From Anaerolineales bacterium (GTDB lineage Bacteria; Chloroflexota; Anaerolineae; 4572-78; J111), in contig JABTUK010000002.1 in the NCBI GenBank assembly GCA_015075405.1, positions 744,001-808,000 on the forward strand: 64,000 nt of DNA, in the 5' to 3' direction. The notes under the pieces were generated by a model, which saw only the letters and a program-made list of their open reading frames with translations, did no database searches and was not told the origin of the DNA. Numbering within the stretch: the first letter of the stretch is position 1; every line of letters starts with the position of its first letter. The translations under genes and the position numbers were made by a program. Below are positions 26,614 to 34,690 of the stretch, piece after piece.

Positions 26614-27060
26614 ATGTCTAGCACAACTTCAATTCAAACTCAGGGTAGTTCAATGTCAACGGCCATCAAGGCGGGGGCTATTGCCGGGTTAGGCGGCGGC
26701 CTGGTCTTTGGGATGATGATGGGCATGATGGGCATGCTACCCATGGTCGGCATGCTGGTCAGGCAAGAAAATGCCATCGTAGGGTTCATCGTGCATATGA
26801 TCATCAGCGCCTTTATTGGAGCCACCTTTGGGGTCATTGCTGCCCGTCTGCCCTCGGGTTGGGCCACGGCGATTATTGGCGGCGGTGTTTATGGGATGGT
26901 CTGGTGGGTTCTGGGCGCTTTGATTATGATGCCGCTCATGCTCGGCATGACCCAGATGGTCTTTGTCATTGGCGGGCCGCAGTGGATGAGTCTCATGGGG
27001 CACGTCATCTATGGCGTGGTGACCGGCATTCTGTTTGTGCCCTTGAGCCGGCGTTTGTAA
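26614..27060 (+). CDS. Membrane protein of unknown function
   Basis: 148 residues, ATG start with AAGGAG. Four hydrophobic segments are visible (about 17-45, 55-80, 85-110 and 115-145), Met- and Gly-rich (GMMMGMMGMLPMVGML). No family is recognised beyond a general four-helix inner-membrane protein. The Met-rich first helix could bind metal, but this is speculation. It is followed by a rho-independent terminator at 27097-27126. Confidence 0.7.
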   Translation: MSSTTSIQTQGSSMSTAIKAGAIAGLGGGLVFGMMMGMMGMLPMVGMLVRQENAIVGFIVHMIISAFIGATFGVIAARLPSGWATAIIGGGVYGMVWWVLGALIMMPLMLGMTQMVFVIGGPQWMSLMGHVIYGVVTGILFVPLSRRL

Positions 27061-27096
27061 GCAATTGAGCCTTTATCCCACCTGCTTTTAACCGAC

Positions 27097-27126
27097 AAAA
27101 GCCCCACCCCTCGCGGTAGGGCTTTT
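27097..27126 (+). terminator. Rho-independent terminator
   Basis: AAAAGCCC (27097-27104) pairs with GGGCTTTT (27119-27126), with further partial pairing inside (CACC/GGTA), then a T-rich tract gaatttt. It ends the membrane-protein transcript before the reductase gene. Confidence 0.7.
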
Positions 27127-27157
27127 GAATTTTAAGACAACTTGATGGAGCCATACT

Positions 27158-28387
27158 ATGAAGAATAACATCACCGTTTACGGAGCCTATTGGTGCCCCG
27201 ACTGCCGCCGCAGCAAGCGCTTTCTCAGCGAACATCAAATAGCCTACGACTGGATAGACATCGAACAGGACGATGAGGCCCGCGCTTACGTCGAAAAATT
27301 GAACCACGGCAAGCGGATCATCCCGACCATCACCTTCGGCGATGGCTCTTTCCTGGTGGAACCCTCTAATGCTGAACTGGCCCAAAAACTGAACCTGTCC
27401 ACTCAGGACCCGCACCCGTTTCACGACGTGACCATCATCGGGGCCGGGCCGGCCGGGTTGACGACGGCTATTTACACGGCTCGTGATGGCTTCAGTGTGA
27501 TGGTCATTGACGAAGGCGCCCTGGGCGGGCAAGCCTCGACCACAGAAAATTTGGATAACTATCCCGGCTTTCCCGAGGGCATTCGCGGAGCGGAGTGGTC
27601 CCAACGGGTCGTCGCTCAAGCCCGGCGCTTTGGCGTGGAATTTCTGCAAGCGCAAACAGTGGTCGGCCTGCGCCGGGTCAACAACACCTTGTGCGTCAAA
27701 ACGGGTGATGGCAGGGAGTACGAGAGCAGCGCTGTGTTAATTGCCACCGGCGCCGATTATCGCCGCCTGGGGGTCGAAGGGGAAGAGGATTTCATCGGGG
27801 CCGGGGTGCATTTCTGCTCCACCTGCGATGGCCCCTTTTACAAAAATAAGCGGGTGGCTGTTATTGGTGGTGGCAACAGCGCCACGGACGAGGCCATTGG
27901 CTTACTTCGTTTTGCCGATCACGTGACGATGTTGGTGCGCGGTGAGCAACTCAAAGCCAGCAAGGTGGCAATTGACAATGCCACCTCTGATGAACGCATT
28001 ACCATCCGCTACAACACTGTCGTCACCCGGTTGGCCGGGAGCGAGGGCAAGTTAAACGCCGTGCATCTCAAAGACAAGCGCACCGGCGCAGCCGAGGTTT
28101 TGCACCCAGATGGGTTGTTTGTTTTCATCGGTCAGCAGCCCAATACCGGCTTTCTCAAAAATAGCGGCGTTCTATTGGACGAGCGCGGTTTTGTTCTCAC
28201 CGGCCATCACCTGGCCTACCACCCCGGTTGGCCAGCCGGCCGCGAACCGGACATTTTGGAGACGAGTCTGCCCGGTGTTTTTGCGGCCGGAGATGTCCGT
28301 ACTGGCTCGACCAAGCAGGTGGCCTCCGCTGCTGGCGAAGGCGCGACCGCAGCCTTGTTGATCCGCGAGTATCTCAACAGCCATTAA
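27158..28387 (+). CDS. Glutaredoxin/mycoredoxin-thioredoxin reductase fusion
   Basis: 409 residues, ATG start with GGAG upstream. Residues 1-80 are a glutaredoxin-like domain with the CPDC active site (Cys 13 and 16) and the TPTITFGDG-type cis-Pro loop. Residues ~90-405 are a low-molecular-weight thioredoxin reductase: FAD motif IIGAGPAGLTTA, NADPH motif IGGGNSATDEA, redox site HFCSTCDGP, and the C-terminal FAD motif GVFAAGDVR. The fusion would pass electrons from NADPH to its own glutaredoxin domain and then to targets, perhaps including the CcdA/TlpA and UxxC proteins of this island. Confidence 0.88.
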   Translation: MKNNITVYGAYWCPDCRRSKRFLSEHQIAYDWIDIEQDDEARAYVEKLNHGKRIIPTITFGDGSFLVEPSNAELAQKLNLSTQDPHPFHDVTIIGAGPAGLTTAIYTARDGFSVMVIDEGALGGQASTTENLDNYPGFPEGIRGAEWSQRVVAQARRFGVEFLQAQTVVGLRRVNNTLCVKTGDGREYESSAVLIATGADYRRLGVEGEEDFIGAGVHFCSTCDGPFYKNKRVAVIGGGNSATDEAIGLLRFADHVTMLVRGEQLKASKVAIDNATSDERITIRYNTVVTRLAGSEGKLNAVHLKDKRTGAAEVLHPDGLFVFIGQQPNTGFLKNSGVLLDERGFVLTGHHLAYHPGWPAGREPDILETSLPGVFAAGDVRTGSTKQVASAAGEGATAALLIREYLNSH

Positions 28388-28525
28388 CTGGGCTTCGAGA
28401 GCGGCCCGCTCGTTCAGGTAGGCCGCCAGCCCCAACCCAATGACCGAAATCAAGGCCACCAACGCCAGAGCTGCCAGTAGTCGCCCCCGCAGGCTGCGGT
28501 GGAAGGGGATGGTTTTATCGAACAT
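28388..28525 (-). pseudogene. N-terminal fragment of a membrane sensor protein
   Basis: From ATG 28525 the minus strand reads MFDKTIPFHRSLRGRLLAAL and a single membrane helix, then LNERAALEAQL, the usual start of sensor kinases or cyclases with an extracytoplasmic loop. At about 28385 the frame runs antisense into the end of the reductase gene, so the rest is missing. It is a truncation left at a rearrangement junction. Confidence 0.4.
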
Positions 28526-28586
28526 GGGTTTAGTCTCGCTTTCCGGTAATTTGTCTAGAGTATAACGCGAAAAGAAAGCTAAATCG

Positions 28587-28600
28587 GTGAGCTACCTTAC
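28587..28600. promoter_or_regulatory. GTGAG-N4-CTTAC dyad upstream of ccdA paralogue 2
   Basis: GTGAG CTAC CTTAC, one mismatch from the GTAAG-N4-CTTAC dyads at 17052 and 26487, 90 bases upstream of the ccdA start. Confidence 0.35.
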
Positions 28601-28690
28601 AATCCTAATCCCCAGAGATTTGTAATCAGGCTTACCGTCTATATTTAGCCGGTGCAGTATAATGAATCAAAACTGCTCAGGAGATTGCTC

Positions 28691-29425
28691 ATGGCTATCG
28701 AAAACGTGACCCTCTTTGCCGCCTTCCTGGCCGGCTTGCTCTCATTCATTTCCCCTTGCGTGTTACCTTTAATCCCGGTGTACTTGGGGTATCTGACCGG
28801 CTCCACCATCACTGAGACGGAACCTCCTCCGCGGCGCCTGGTCTTCAGCCACGCTCTCATCTTTGTGGCCGGATTTACCTTTGTCTTTGTGGTGGTTTTT
28901 GGCGCGCCGGTAGGTTTTTTGGGTGGCGCTTTGGGAAAATTGGCCGATTACATGGTCTGGGTTGGCGGCCTCTTGTTGATTGTCTTCGGCCTGCACACGA
29001 TGGGGCTAATCACCATTCCCTTTTTCAATATGCAGAAGCGGCTGGAGTATGGTCACGGCCAGGCGCCCAGTTATGTCCGCAGTGGCCTGGTGGGGATGAC
29101 CTTTGCCGCCGGTTGGACGCCCTGCATCGGCCCGCTGCTTGGGGTTATTCTGACTCTGGCCATTCAAGGTCAGAATGTCGGTCTGGCGATGTTTTATCTT
29201 TTTGTTTACTCGATGGGACTGGCAGTGCCCTTCCTGGTCTCGGCCTGGATGTTGACGGCGGCCACGAGTCAATTGAGGAAACTCAACCGGCATATGGGTT
29301 TGATCGAGCGGGTAAGTGGCGCTTTTATGGCTATCATTGGCGTACTTTTAGTCACTGGTACATTTACCATACTCAATACCTACTTCAATCGTCTGGTACC
29401 GGAGTGGCTGCTGCAATATATTTAG
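28691..29425 (+). CDS. ccdA: CcdA cytochrome c biogenesis protein, paralogue 2
   Basis: 244 residues from ATG 28691, preceded by AGGAG at 28679-28683; the open frame to 28652 is not needed. Six membrane segments. Conserved cysteines are in FISPCVLPLIPVYLGY and GWTPCIGPLLG. It carries reducing power across the membrane for haem attachment or other thiol repair. It is a single gene here, without its TlpA partner, in contrast to the operon at 21453-23200. Confidence 0.9.
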   Translation: MAIENVTLFAAFLAGLLSFISPCVLPLIPVYLGYLTGSTITETEPPPRRLVFSHALIFVAGFTFVFVVVFGAPVGFLGGALGKLADYMVWVGGLLLIVFGLHTMGLITIPFFNMQKRLEYGHGQAPSYVRSGLVGMTFAAGWTPCIGPLLGVILTLAIQGQNVGLAMFYLFVYSMGLAVPFLVSAWMLTAATSQLRKLNRHMGLIERVSGAFMAIIGVLLVTGTFTILNTYFNRLVPEWLLQYI

Positions 29426-29464
29426 TGCCTTAGCAATTGAGTCCTTGTACATTGAGCAAGAAAA

Positions 29465-29538
29465 TCTCACGCAAAGTCGCCAAGAACGCCAAGAAAAATT
29501 TATTAAAAACCTTTGCGTCTTTGCGCCTTTGCGTGAGA
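29465..29538. repeat. Inverted repeat, cgcaaag/cgccaag hairpin family, copy 2
   Basis: TCTCACGCAAAG (29465-29476) pairs perfectly with CTTTGCGTGAGA (29527-29538). The inner units (cgccaagaacgccaag and cctttgcgtctttgcg) match the copy at 16650-16758. It lies 39 bases after ccdA and may end its transcript. Confidence 0.75.
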
Positions 29539-29634
29539 ACCCTTTTTGGTTCCGGCTTGTCCGGGTTAGGGTAGGTCAATCCGCTCATTTGTCCAGGTAG
29601 AAAAAGGTCAGGTCAAAAACGCAACAATTGAGGG

Positions 29635-30075
29635 TTACTTCTCATCACCTTCCGTCTCTACCTTCCCTGGTGGATTGAATTGGGTGACACTCTCCTTCAC
29701 GCTCAGATCAACCAAATTGGCGTCGATGTCGCCGGTGGCCTCGATGCTCAAGTTGAGCTTAACCTCGGCCCCGGCTTCGACCAGGGGTTTGATGATGGCT
29801 TGGTAAAAGTCATACCATTGCCGCCAATCTACCAGCGTGGTGATGGTAACTCGCTGGTAAGTATGAGGCTGTGGCCAGGGTGGAGGTTGGGGGGAGGGCT
29901 GGGGTTGAGGCGGCGTCGGTGGCTGAGGCTGGGGGGAGGGCTGCGGTTCAGGTTGAGGTTCTGCCTTTTTCAGCAGCCGCTCGGCCAGGCCGGGCGCAGC
30001 AGCCAGTCGCCTTCGACAACGGCAAAGCCACCGGTCGGTAAGGATTCGCGGAAGTAGAGGGTATCAAAGGCCGTT
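29635..30075 (-). pseudogene. C-terminal remnant of a DUF499-like ATPase
   Basis: The minus strand gives a continuous tail ending at TAA 29635: a Pro/Gln-rich linker (EPQPEPQPSPQPQPPTPPQ), then TYQRVTITTLVDWRQWYDFY, IIKPLVEAGAEV and FNPPGKVETEGDEK. Upstream, FRESLPTGGFAVVEGDWLL is in another frame, so at least one frameshift is present near 29995. The layout of linker plus short alpha/beta tail resembles the end of DUF499-type ATPases found near restriction or phage-defence genes. No ATPase part is in the window. I am moderately sure of the remnant and less sure of the family. Confidence 0.45.
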
Positions 30076-30260
30076 TAGATGAAGGTGCTGAACCTTAGCC
30101 GCGCTTCCAAGGCTGCTTTGTGATACTATGCACGCGCTTTTCAAGCTTGGAGTTCATCCCAACCGCTTGGTCTGTCTCTACTCTAAAACGTATCTCAGGG
30201 ATTTGATGGTTGGGTTGATAGAATTAGAGGAAGGCGTCTTTACGGACTTCCTCTTTTAAT

Positions 30261-30289
30261 TTGACAAAGAACTTTTATTCTGCTAATAT
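30261..30289 (+). promoter_or_regulatory. Consensus promoter of the SRPBCC gene
   Basis: TTGACA (30261-30266), 17-base spacer, TAATAT (30284-30289). The -10 is inside the palindrome 30284-30311, so a bound repressor would block it. Confidence 0.7.
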
Positions 30290-30311
30290 TTAACCAGTTG
30301 GTTAAATATTA
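30284..30311. promoter_or_regulatory. Operator: perfect 13-bp palindrome over the -10 box
   Basis: Arms TAATATTTAACCA and TGGTTAAATATTA with GT between them. Perfect symmetry and position on the promoter mark it as an operator. The nearby ArsR-family regulator (31357-31716) is the natural candidate, and a TTAACCA half-site also lies at its own start, near 31697. Confidence 0.65.
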
Positions 30312-30337
30312 TAGAGAAATAATAAGGAGGTTAAATC

Positions 30338-30772
30338 ATGGCCGATGTATTACATCAAGTAGGTATTCAAGCTTCACCGGAAAAATTATATGCTGCTCTC
30401 ACCGAAACTGCGGGGTTAAAAAGCTGGTGGTCAGAGCATAGCAGTATTGAACCCAGGGAGGGTTCGCTGGCAAGCGTTAGTTTTTATAACAACGCGGTAA
30501 CATTCAAGCTCAGAATTGCTGAACTAGTCCCCAACAAAAAGATTGTTTGGGCTGTAGAAGGAGGTCCCCCAGACTGGGCTGATACCAAAATTACCTGGTC
30601 TCTATCGGAAAATGAAGGTCAAACTATGCTTCACTTAGCGCATCGTGGCTTTACCTCAACAGAAGGAAATTTTGCTGCTGTCAATTACAATTGGGGATGG
30701 TATGTCACAAGTTTGAAGTTCTATCTTGAAAAAGGCAAAGGGATGCCCCACACTGATGCCGATCTACACTAA
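30338..30772 (+). CDS. SRPBCC (AHSA1-type) domain protein
   Basis: 144 residues, ATG with AAGGAGG. START-like fold family: the N-terminal IQASPEKLYAALTETAGLKSWW, the central strand region and the C-terminal helix with YNWGWYVTSLKFYLEKGKG are typical of AHSA1/CalC-like SRPBCC proteins, which bind hydrophobic ligands or act in detoxification. Often paired with ArsR regulators, as here. It has its own strong operator-controlled promoter and shares a bidirectional terminator with the facing gene. Confidence 0.85.
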   Translation: MADVLHQVGIQASPEKLYAALTETAGLKSWWSEHSSIEPREGSLASVSFYNNAVTFKLRIAELVPNKKIVWAVEGGPPDWADTKITWSLSENEGQTMLHLAHRGFTSTEGNFAAVNYNWGWYVTSLKFYLEKGKGMPHTDADLH

Positions 30773-30838
30773 GATTTTTACTTCGGTAGAATAGAGGCAT
30801 CTAAAAAAGTCTAGGTTGTGAAATTCGATTCAGTAAAT

Positions 30839-30875
30839 AAAAACCAGCGTCCAAATGATTTCGACGCTGGTTTTT
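30839..30875. terminator. Bidirectional rho-independent terminator
   Basis: AAAAACCAGCGTC (30839-30851) and GACGCTGGTTTTT (30863-30875) form a perfect 13-bp stem with an 11-base loop and T tracts on both strands. It lies between convergent SRPBCC genes. Confidence 0.85.
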
Positions 30876-30910
30876 GGTATGGTACGAATTTAGGCCGGGC
30901 TGGGGTCAGT

Positions 30911-31360
30911 CTATAAAAAGCGGTTTAGCTTTTCTAACATACTTACCCACCCTTCATTATGGGCCAGGCGGGCTTCCGATGTAGGTAGCCGTTCATGGGT
31001 CAGATGAAGTTCGGTTTGGTTGCCTTTGGCTCGAAACTCAAGGCTTACTAAACTCTCACCTATATCCATTTCTGGATTCTCCCAGCGCCAGGTAAATGCC
31101 AGTTTGTGGGGCGGTTGAATAACCTGGTAAGTACCGCTCACAAAATAAGTTGCTTGGGCTGATTGTTGTATACCCAGACGATATCGGCCCCCTACCCGCA
31201 AATCAACTTCAACTGCTGTCACCAGGCTGCCAAGAGGTCCCCACCACTGTTTCAGCAGGTTTGGATCTGTCCAGGCTGCGAAAACCCGCTCTGGCGGCGC
31301 ATCAATGATGCGCCCTAGATGCAACACCTCGCCTGAAGGACTTTTGACATCATCAATCAC
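30911..31360 (-). CDS. SRPBCC (AHSA1-type) domain protein, ArsR-linked
   Basis: 149 residues. IIDAPPERVFAAWTDPNLLKQWWGP is the AHSA1 family entry motif, and LTHERLPTSEARLAHNEGW the C-terminal helix region. Its start overlaps the stop of the ArsR gene by four bases, the usual ArsR-SRPBCC pair in which the second protein is a ligand-binding partner or effector. It is a second, divergent paralogue of the gene at 30338. Confidence 0.87.
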   Translation of the reverse strand: MIDDVKSPSGEVLHLGRIIDAPPERVFAAWTDPNLLKQWWGPLGSLVTAVEVDLRVGGRYRLGIQQSAQATYFVSGTYQVIQPPHKLAFTWRWENPEMDIGESLVSLEFRAKGNQTELHLTHERLPTSEARLAHNEGWVSMLEKLNRFL

Positions 31361-31716
31361 AATTCATCCTCTCCTGCTTTTGTTTCCTCCAAGAAACTTG
31401 CCAGGGCATCGAGTTGGCTGTCCCAAAAGCGTTCATATAGAGCAAGCCACTTGGCTGCCTCTTCAAGTGGTTGTGGACTAAGCTGGCAATAGTGAGTCCG
31501 GCCCTTTTTTTGCCGCATTAAAAGACCAGCTTCTTCTAGCACCCTAAGGTGTTTGGAAATAGCCGGCAAGGAGATATTGAAAGGCTCGGCTATCTCCGTT
31601 ACAGTTGCCGAGCCTTGGGCCAGGCGAGATATGATTGCCCGTCGGGTGGGATCAGCAAGGGCAGCAAAGGTTGTATTCAAAGGCGACACACTATACTTAA
31701 CCATATTATTAAGCAT
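31357..31716 (-). CDS. ArsR family transcriptional regulator
   Basis: 119 residues (ATG 31716; ATG 31704 is an alternative). Winged-helix protein of ArsR type: LADPTRRAIISRLAQG, TEIAEPFNISLPAISKHLRVLEEAGLL. No metal-binding Cys cluster of the ArsR type is seen, in line with the SRPBCC-associated subgroup. It is likely to bind the palindrome at 30284-30311, which shares TTAACCA with the region of its own start. Confidence 0.87.
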   Translation of the reverse strand: MLNNMVKYSVSPLNTTFAALADPTRRAIISRLAQGSATVTEIAEPFNISLPAISKHLRVLEEAGLLMRQKKGRTHYCQLSPQPLEEAAKWLALYERFWDSQLDALASFLEETKAGEDEL

Positions 31717-31828
31717 TGTAACCTTTCTGATTTATGTGTCAATTTGTGCCATGCTGCTTTTGCCAAATACCTGCCAGCAACGTACCGAAGGGAATGCCTG
31801 CACTCCCTTCTGACAACATGCCCAAGCT

Positions 31829-32158
31829 TTATCCGGGGATACTCGTCCGACTGTAGCCTGGCCAATAGAACACTTTGTCGCCGACCTGCCAGCGAGCGGG
31901 CGTCGTGAGATCAAAATCAAACGCATCGGCCAGGCGGGTCAGTACGCTGAAGATGAAGCAGACGTAAACGGCATCTTCAATCCCCGCGCCGGCCACGTGG
32001 GTAAACATCCAGCCCCCCTTCACATCGCCAATGGCCCAAATGTGAGATTGCCCGGTACGAAGTTGCTTATCTACTGTAATAAAGCCCCGTTCATTTATGC
32101 CGATACCGGCGGCCTGTAAGTTGAGTTTATCGGTGTTGCCTACCCGCCCCACCGCCAA
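31829..32158 (-). pseudogene. C-terminal remnant of a FAD-dependent disulfide oxidoreductase
   Basis: The minus strand reads AVGRVGNTDKLNLQAAGIG, then RGFITVDKQLRTGQSHIWAI and GDVKGG, the NAD/FAD region of class I pyridine nucleotide-disulfide oxidoreductases (dihydrolipoamide or mercuric reductase type). The N-terminal half is missing; the coding trace begins exactly at the MITE border (32158/32159). After GIEDAV the sequence is no longer family-like. It is a gene broken by the element or by a later deletion. Confidence 0.65.
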
Positions 32159-32262
32159 TATACTAAGCGCACGCTAAAATTTCCGTAGGACGGCATCCCT
32201 ATGCCGTCTGCTGACGCATGGGGATGCGTCAGCTACGGAAATTTTGAAATGCGTTGGGTATA
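32159..32262. mobile_element. MITE-like element, copy B (104 bp)
   Basis: Starts TATACTAAGCGCACGCTAAA and ends GAAATGCGTTGGGTATA, same orientation as copy A. Internal hairpins GACGGCATCCCTATGCCGTC and TGACGCATGGGGATGCGTCA are well kept. It sits directly at the broken end of the oxidoreductase remnant. Confidence 0.75.
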
Positions 32263-32869
32263 CAAACCTACACTGTAAATGGCAGCTAAGACCAAATTGT
32301 CGTATTTATGGTTGCAAGTGGATCGCGTTCTTCTTCATTTGTAATTCGCTGTGTTGGGTGTCCTACTTCATTGAACGTAAGAGCACCACAAACTAACTTA
32401 AATACCAGCTAAAAATTGGATCTGTTTTTGAAGGGTGAATTCTTGCCGGGCGACCGGGTACGGGCCGGCTGAGGGGATGCTGACTACCTTTGATACGGGT
32501 ATCGTCGGCAAATGTGGCTTAAAGGGGTAAAAGAATCAGGGCCGAGGACTCACGAGGGCTTGCAAACTTGCTTCAACGAGACTGAAAAATATTCGTATCT
32601 ATCATAGGTTGACCTCATTAACTTTAACAAATATGCCATTCATTTTACCACAAGTTCAGATGAATGGCTAATCTTGACCTTCATCAACCCGACGTAATTC
32701 TCTGCCACCTGCCACCGATATAACTTGACAACCACTTGCTCCTTCTTCATTGTTATGGCGACAATCTCCTTCATTAAATAAATAATCAATATTTGATCAG
32801 AAATCCAATGATCCATTGGCTATTGACAATGGAACACATCTGGCTCCGGGTCGTTCATTTGTGAGTTAT

Positions 32870-32899
32870 TTGACAATTAGCCCGCTTTGATATTATTAT
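32870..32899 (+). promoter_or_regulatory. Putative promoter of padR
   Basis: TTGACA (32870-32875), 18-base spacer, TATTAT (32894-32899). The site 32901-32922 follows directly. Confidence 0.45.
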
Positions 32900-32900
32900 T

Positions 32901-32922
32901 GATTACTCATTATTTGAGCATC
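32901..32922. promoter_or_regulatory. Candidate PadR site upstream of padR
   Basis: On the minus strand it reads GATGCTCAAATAATGAG, 14 bases before the padR start. Nearly the same string, GATGCTCAATTAATAAG, lies 34 bases before modA (33578-33598). Confidence 0.45.
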
Positions 32923-32935
32923 TCGCTATACAATT

Positions 32936-33487
32936 ATGCCCAGAGTCAATGTACCCTTGTCAACCGAGTTTACACTGCTGGGCTTCTTGCGCCGCCAACC
33001 GATGTACGGTTACGAAATCCACCAGCAGCTTTCCGCCCCTACTGGCCTGGGGCTGGTCTGGCGGCTGAAGCAAAGCCAGCTTTACGCGCTGTTGGCCAAA
33101 CTGGAACGGGAAGGGTTTGTGACCACCACCATTGAGTACCAGGAGGCCCGCCCACCGCGTAAAATGTTTGAGTTAACCGAGGCCGGACGGCAGGCTTTTC
33201 AGGATTGGGTGCAGCGGCCAGTAGACCAGGGCCGAAAACTCCGGCTGGATTTTATGGCTAAACTCTATTTTGCCCGGCTCGAAGGCCCGGAAGTGGCTAT
33301 GCGGCTGATTGAACGGCAGCGCCTCGCCTGCCACGATTGGCTGCGCCAGCAGGAAGAGGAAATTGAAGTCCTGCGCTATAGCCAGCCCTATGATTGGCTC
33401 GTCCACAAATTTCGCCTGGGCCAAATCGAAGCGATGCTGACCTGGCTGGATACGTGTCAGGAAGCGCTGTTGGTAGCCGCCGCCTGA
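32936..33487 (+). CDS. PadR family transcriptional regulator
   Basis: 183 residues. N-terminal winged helix of PadR type (TLLGFLRRQPMYGYEIHQQL, LYALLAKLEREGFVTT, RKMFELTEAGRQAF), then the C-terminal Vir_act_alpha_C-like helical dimer domain. ATG start directly after the putative operator. As it is divergent from nothing and upstream of the molybdate genes, and both share a site, it probably represses itself and the mod operon. The effector is unknown. Confidence 0.87.
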   Translation: MPRVNVPLSTEFTLLGFLRRQPMYGYEIHQQLSAPTGLGLVWRLKQSQLYALLAKLEREGFVTTTIEYQEARPPRKMFELTEAGRQAFQDWVQRPVDQGRKLRLDFMAKLYFARLEGPEVAMRLIERQRLACHDWLRQQEEEIEVLRYSQPYDWLVHKFRLGQIEAMLTWLDTCQEALLVAAA

Positions 33488-33577
33488 GCCGGCATTTATG
33501 TTCTCCTCAACCACAATCTAAACCACTCATTTCGCCTCAAGGCGAGCGCATTAACCCTCTATCAATTCGTTTTAATA

Positions 33578-33598
33578 GATGCTCAATTAATAAGCATC
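33578..33598. promoter_or_regulatory. Candidate PadR site upstream of modA
   Basis: GATGCT-N9-AGCATC, a perfect 6-bp dyad containing GATGCTCAATTAATAAG. It lies 34 bases before the modA start, in the leader or promoter. Confidence 0.5.
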
Positions 33599-33631
33599 CA
33601 GAAAATATATAATCAAAAAAGGAGAAAAAAT

Positions 33632-34690
33632 ATGTACAACAAAATAGTTTACCTACTCAAGGGGTTAGTTGTAGTAACTTTACTACTCAGTACATTGGCT
33701 CCGATAGCGATCCTGGCTGCGCCGCCAGCGCAAGACGCAGTGACCTGCGCCGAAGAATACACCGTGCAAGCCGATGACTGGCTGAGCAAAATTGCCGACA
33801 AGTTTTTAGGCGACGTGTTGGCCTTTCCGGCTATTTTTGAAGCCACCAACCAACAACACACCGCAGACCCGGTTTTTGCCCAAATTGCCAATCCGGATTT
33901 AATAGAGATTGGCTGGCAGCTTTGCATTCCCACGGCGGAACAGGCTCAAGCGTTGCTAGTCGCCTCGGCCGGCGCGCCGGAGAACCAGGCTACCTCAAAC
34001 GAGCCGTTACTGGTGGCCGCCGCCGCCGATTTGCAATTTGCCTTTACCGACATCGGCGCAAAATTCAAGGAACAGACCGGCCAGGAGATTGAATTTACCT
34101 TTGGCTCCACCGGCAACCTGGCCACGCAGATTGAAAACGGCGCGCCGTTTGATATTCTGGCTGCGGCCAATATCGCCTTTGTGGACCGCCTCAAAGAACA
34201 GGGCCTCATCATTGACGATACACAGCAGCTTTACGCCCAGGGCCGGATTGTGCTGGCCGTCAACCGGGAGTCGGGTATTCAGGCTACAAAATTAGAAGAG
34301 TTGCTCAACCCGGCCATCACCAATATCGCCATTGCCAACCCGGAGCACGCGCCCTATGGTAAAGCCGCCCAGGAAGCCCTGCAAAGCGTTGGCCTTTGGG
34401 AGGAAATTCAGCCCAAATTGGTGCTGGGCGAAAACGTGCGCCAGACCCTGCAATTTGTCCAGACCGGCGATGCGCCGGTGGGCATTGTGGCGCTATCGGT
34501 GGCCGACGTGCCGGAAGTGACCTACACCCTGCTGGACGGCAATCTGCACAATCCGCTCAATCAGGCTTTGGCGGTGATTAAGTCTACCCCTCATGAGGCA
34601 GCCGCCCGCGCCTTTATTGATTTTGTCAACGGCCCGCAAGGCCGGCCAATTATGAAACAGTATGGCTTTCTGCTGCCCGGTGAGTTTTAA
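33632..34690 (+). CDS. modA: Molybdate-binding protein ModA with N-terminal LysM-like domain
   Basis: 352 residues, ATG with AGGAG. A signal peptide (about 1-30) is followed by a LysM-like segment (about 40-105: [20 protein letters not shown], then [14 protein letters not shown]). The ModA/WtpA-type periplasmic binding domain (about 125-350) contains [30 protein letters not shown] and [13 protein letters not shown]. It captures molybdate or tungstate for ModB-ModC. A LysM-type module may hold it to the cell wall or envelope instead of a lipid anchor. modB starts on the last base of its stop codon. Confidence 0.88.
   Translation: MYNKIVYLLKGLVVVTLLLSTLAPIAILAAPPAQDAVTCAEEYTVQADDWLSKIADKFLGDVLAFPAIFEATNQQHTADPVFAQIANPDLIEIGWQLCIPTAEQAQALLVASAGAPENQATSNEPLLVAAAADLQFAFTDIGAKFKEQTGQEIEFTFGSTGNLATQIENGAPFDILAAANIAFVDRLKEQGLIIDDTQQLYAQGRIVLAVNRESGIQATKLEELLNPAITNIAIANPEHAPYGKAAQEALQSVGLWEEIQPKLVLGENVRQTLQFVQTGDAPVGIVALSVADVPEVTYTLLDGNLHNPLNQALAVIKSTPHEAAARAFIDFVNGPQGRPIMKQYGFLLPGEF

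Larger units (their letters stand above)
32263..32935. other. Intergenic region without recognisable genes
   Basis: 673 bases between the MITE and padR. I see no gene above about 45 codons. One minus-strand frame of 44 codons (about 32640-32774) has no recognisable features. A promoter and operator-like site for padR lie at its right end. The rest is AT-rich and may be decayed gene sequence. Confidence 0.5.

Noticed and set aside
32640..32774. 44-codon minus-strand ORF starting MKEIVAITMKKEQ
   Set aside because: Short, no recognisable family, and unsupported by neighbours or a clear ribosome binding site.
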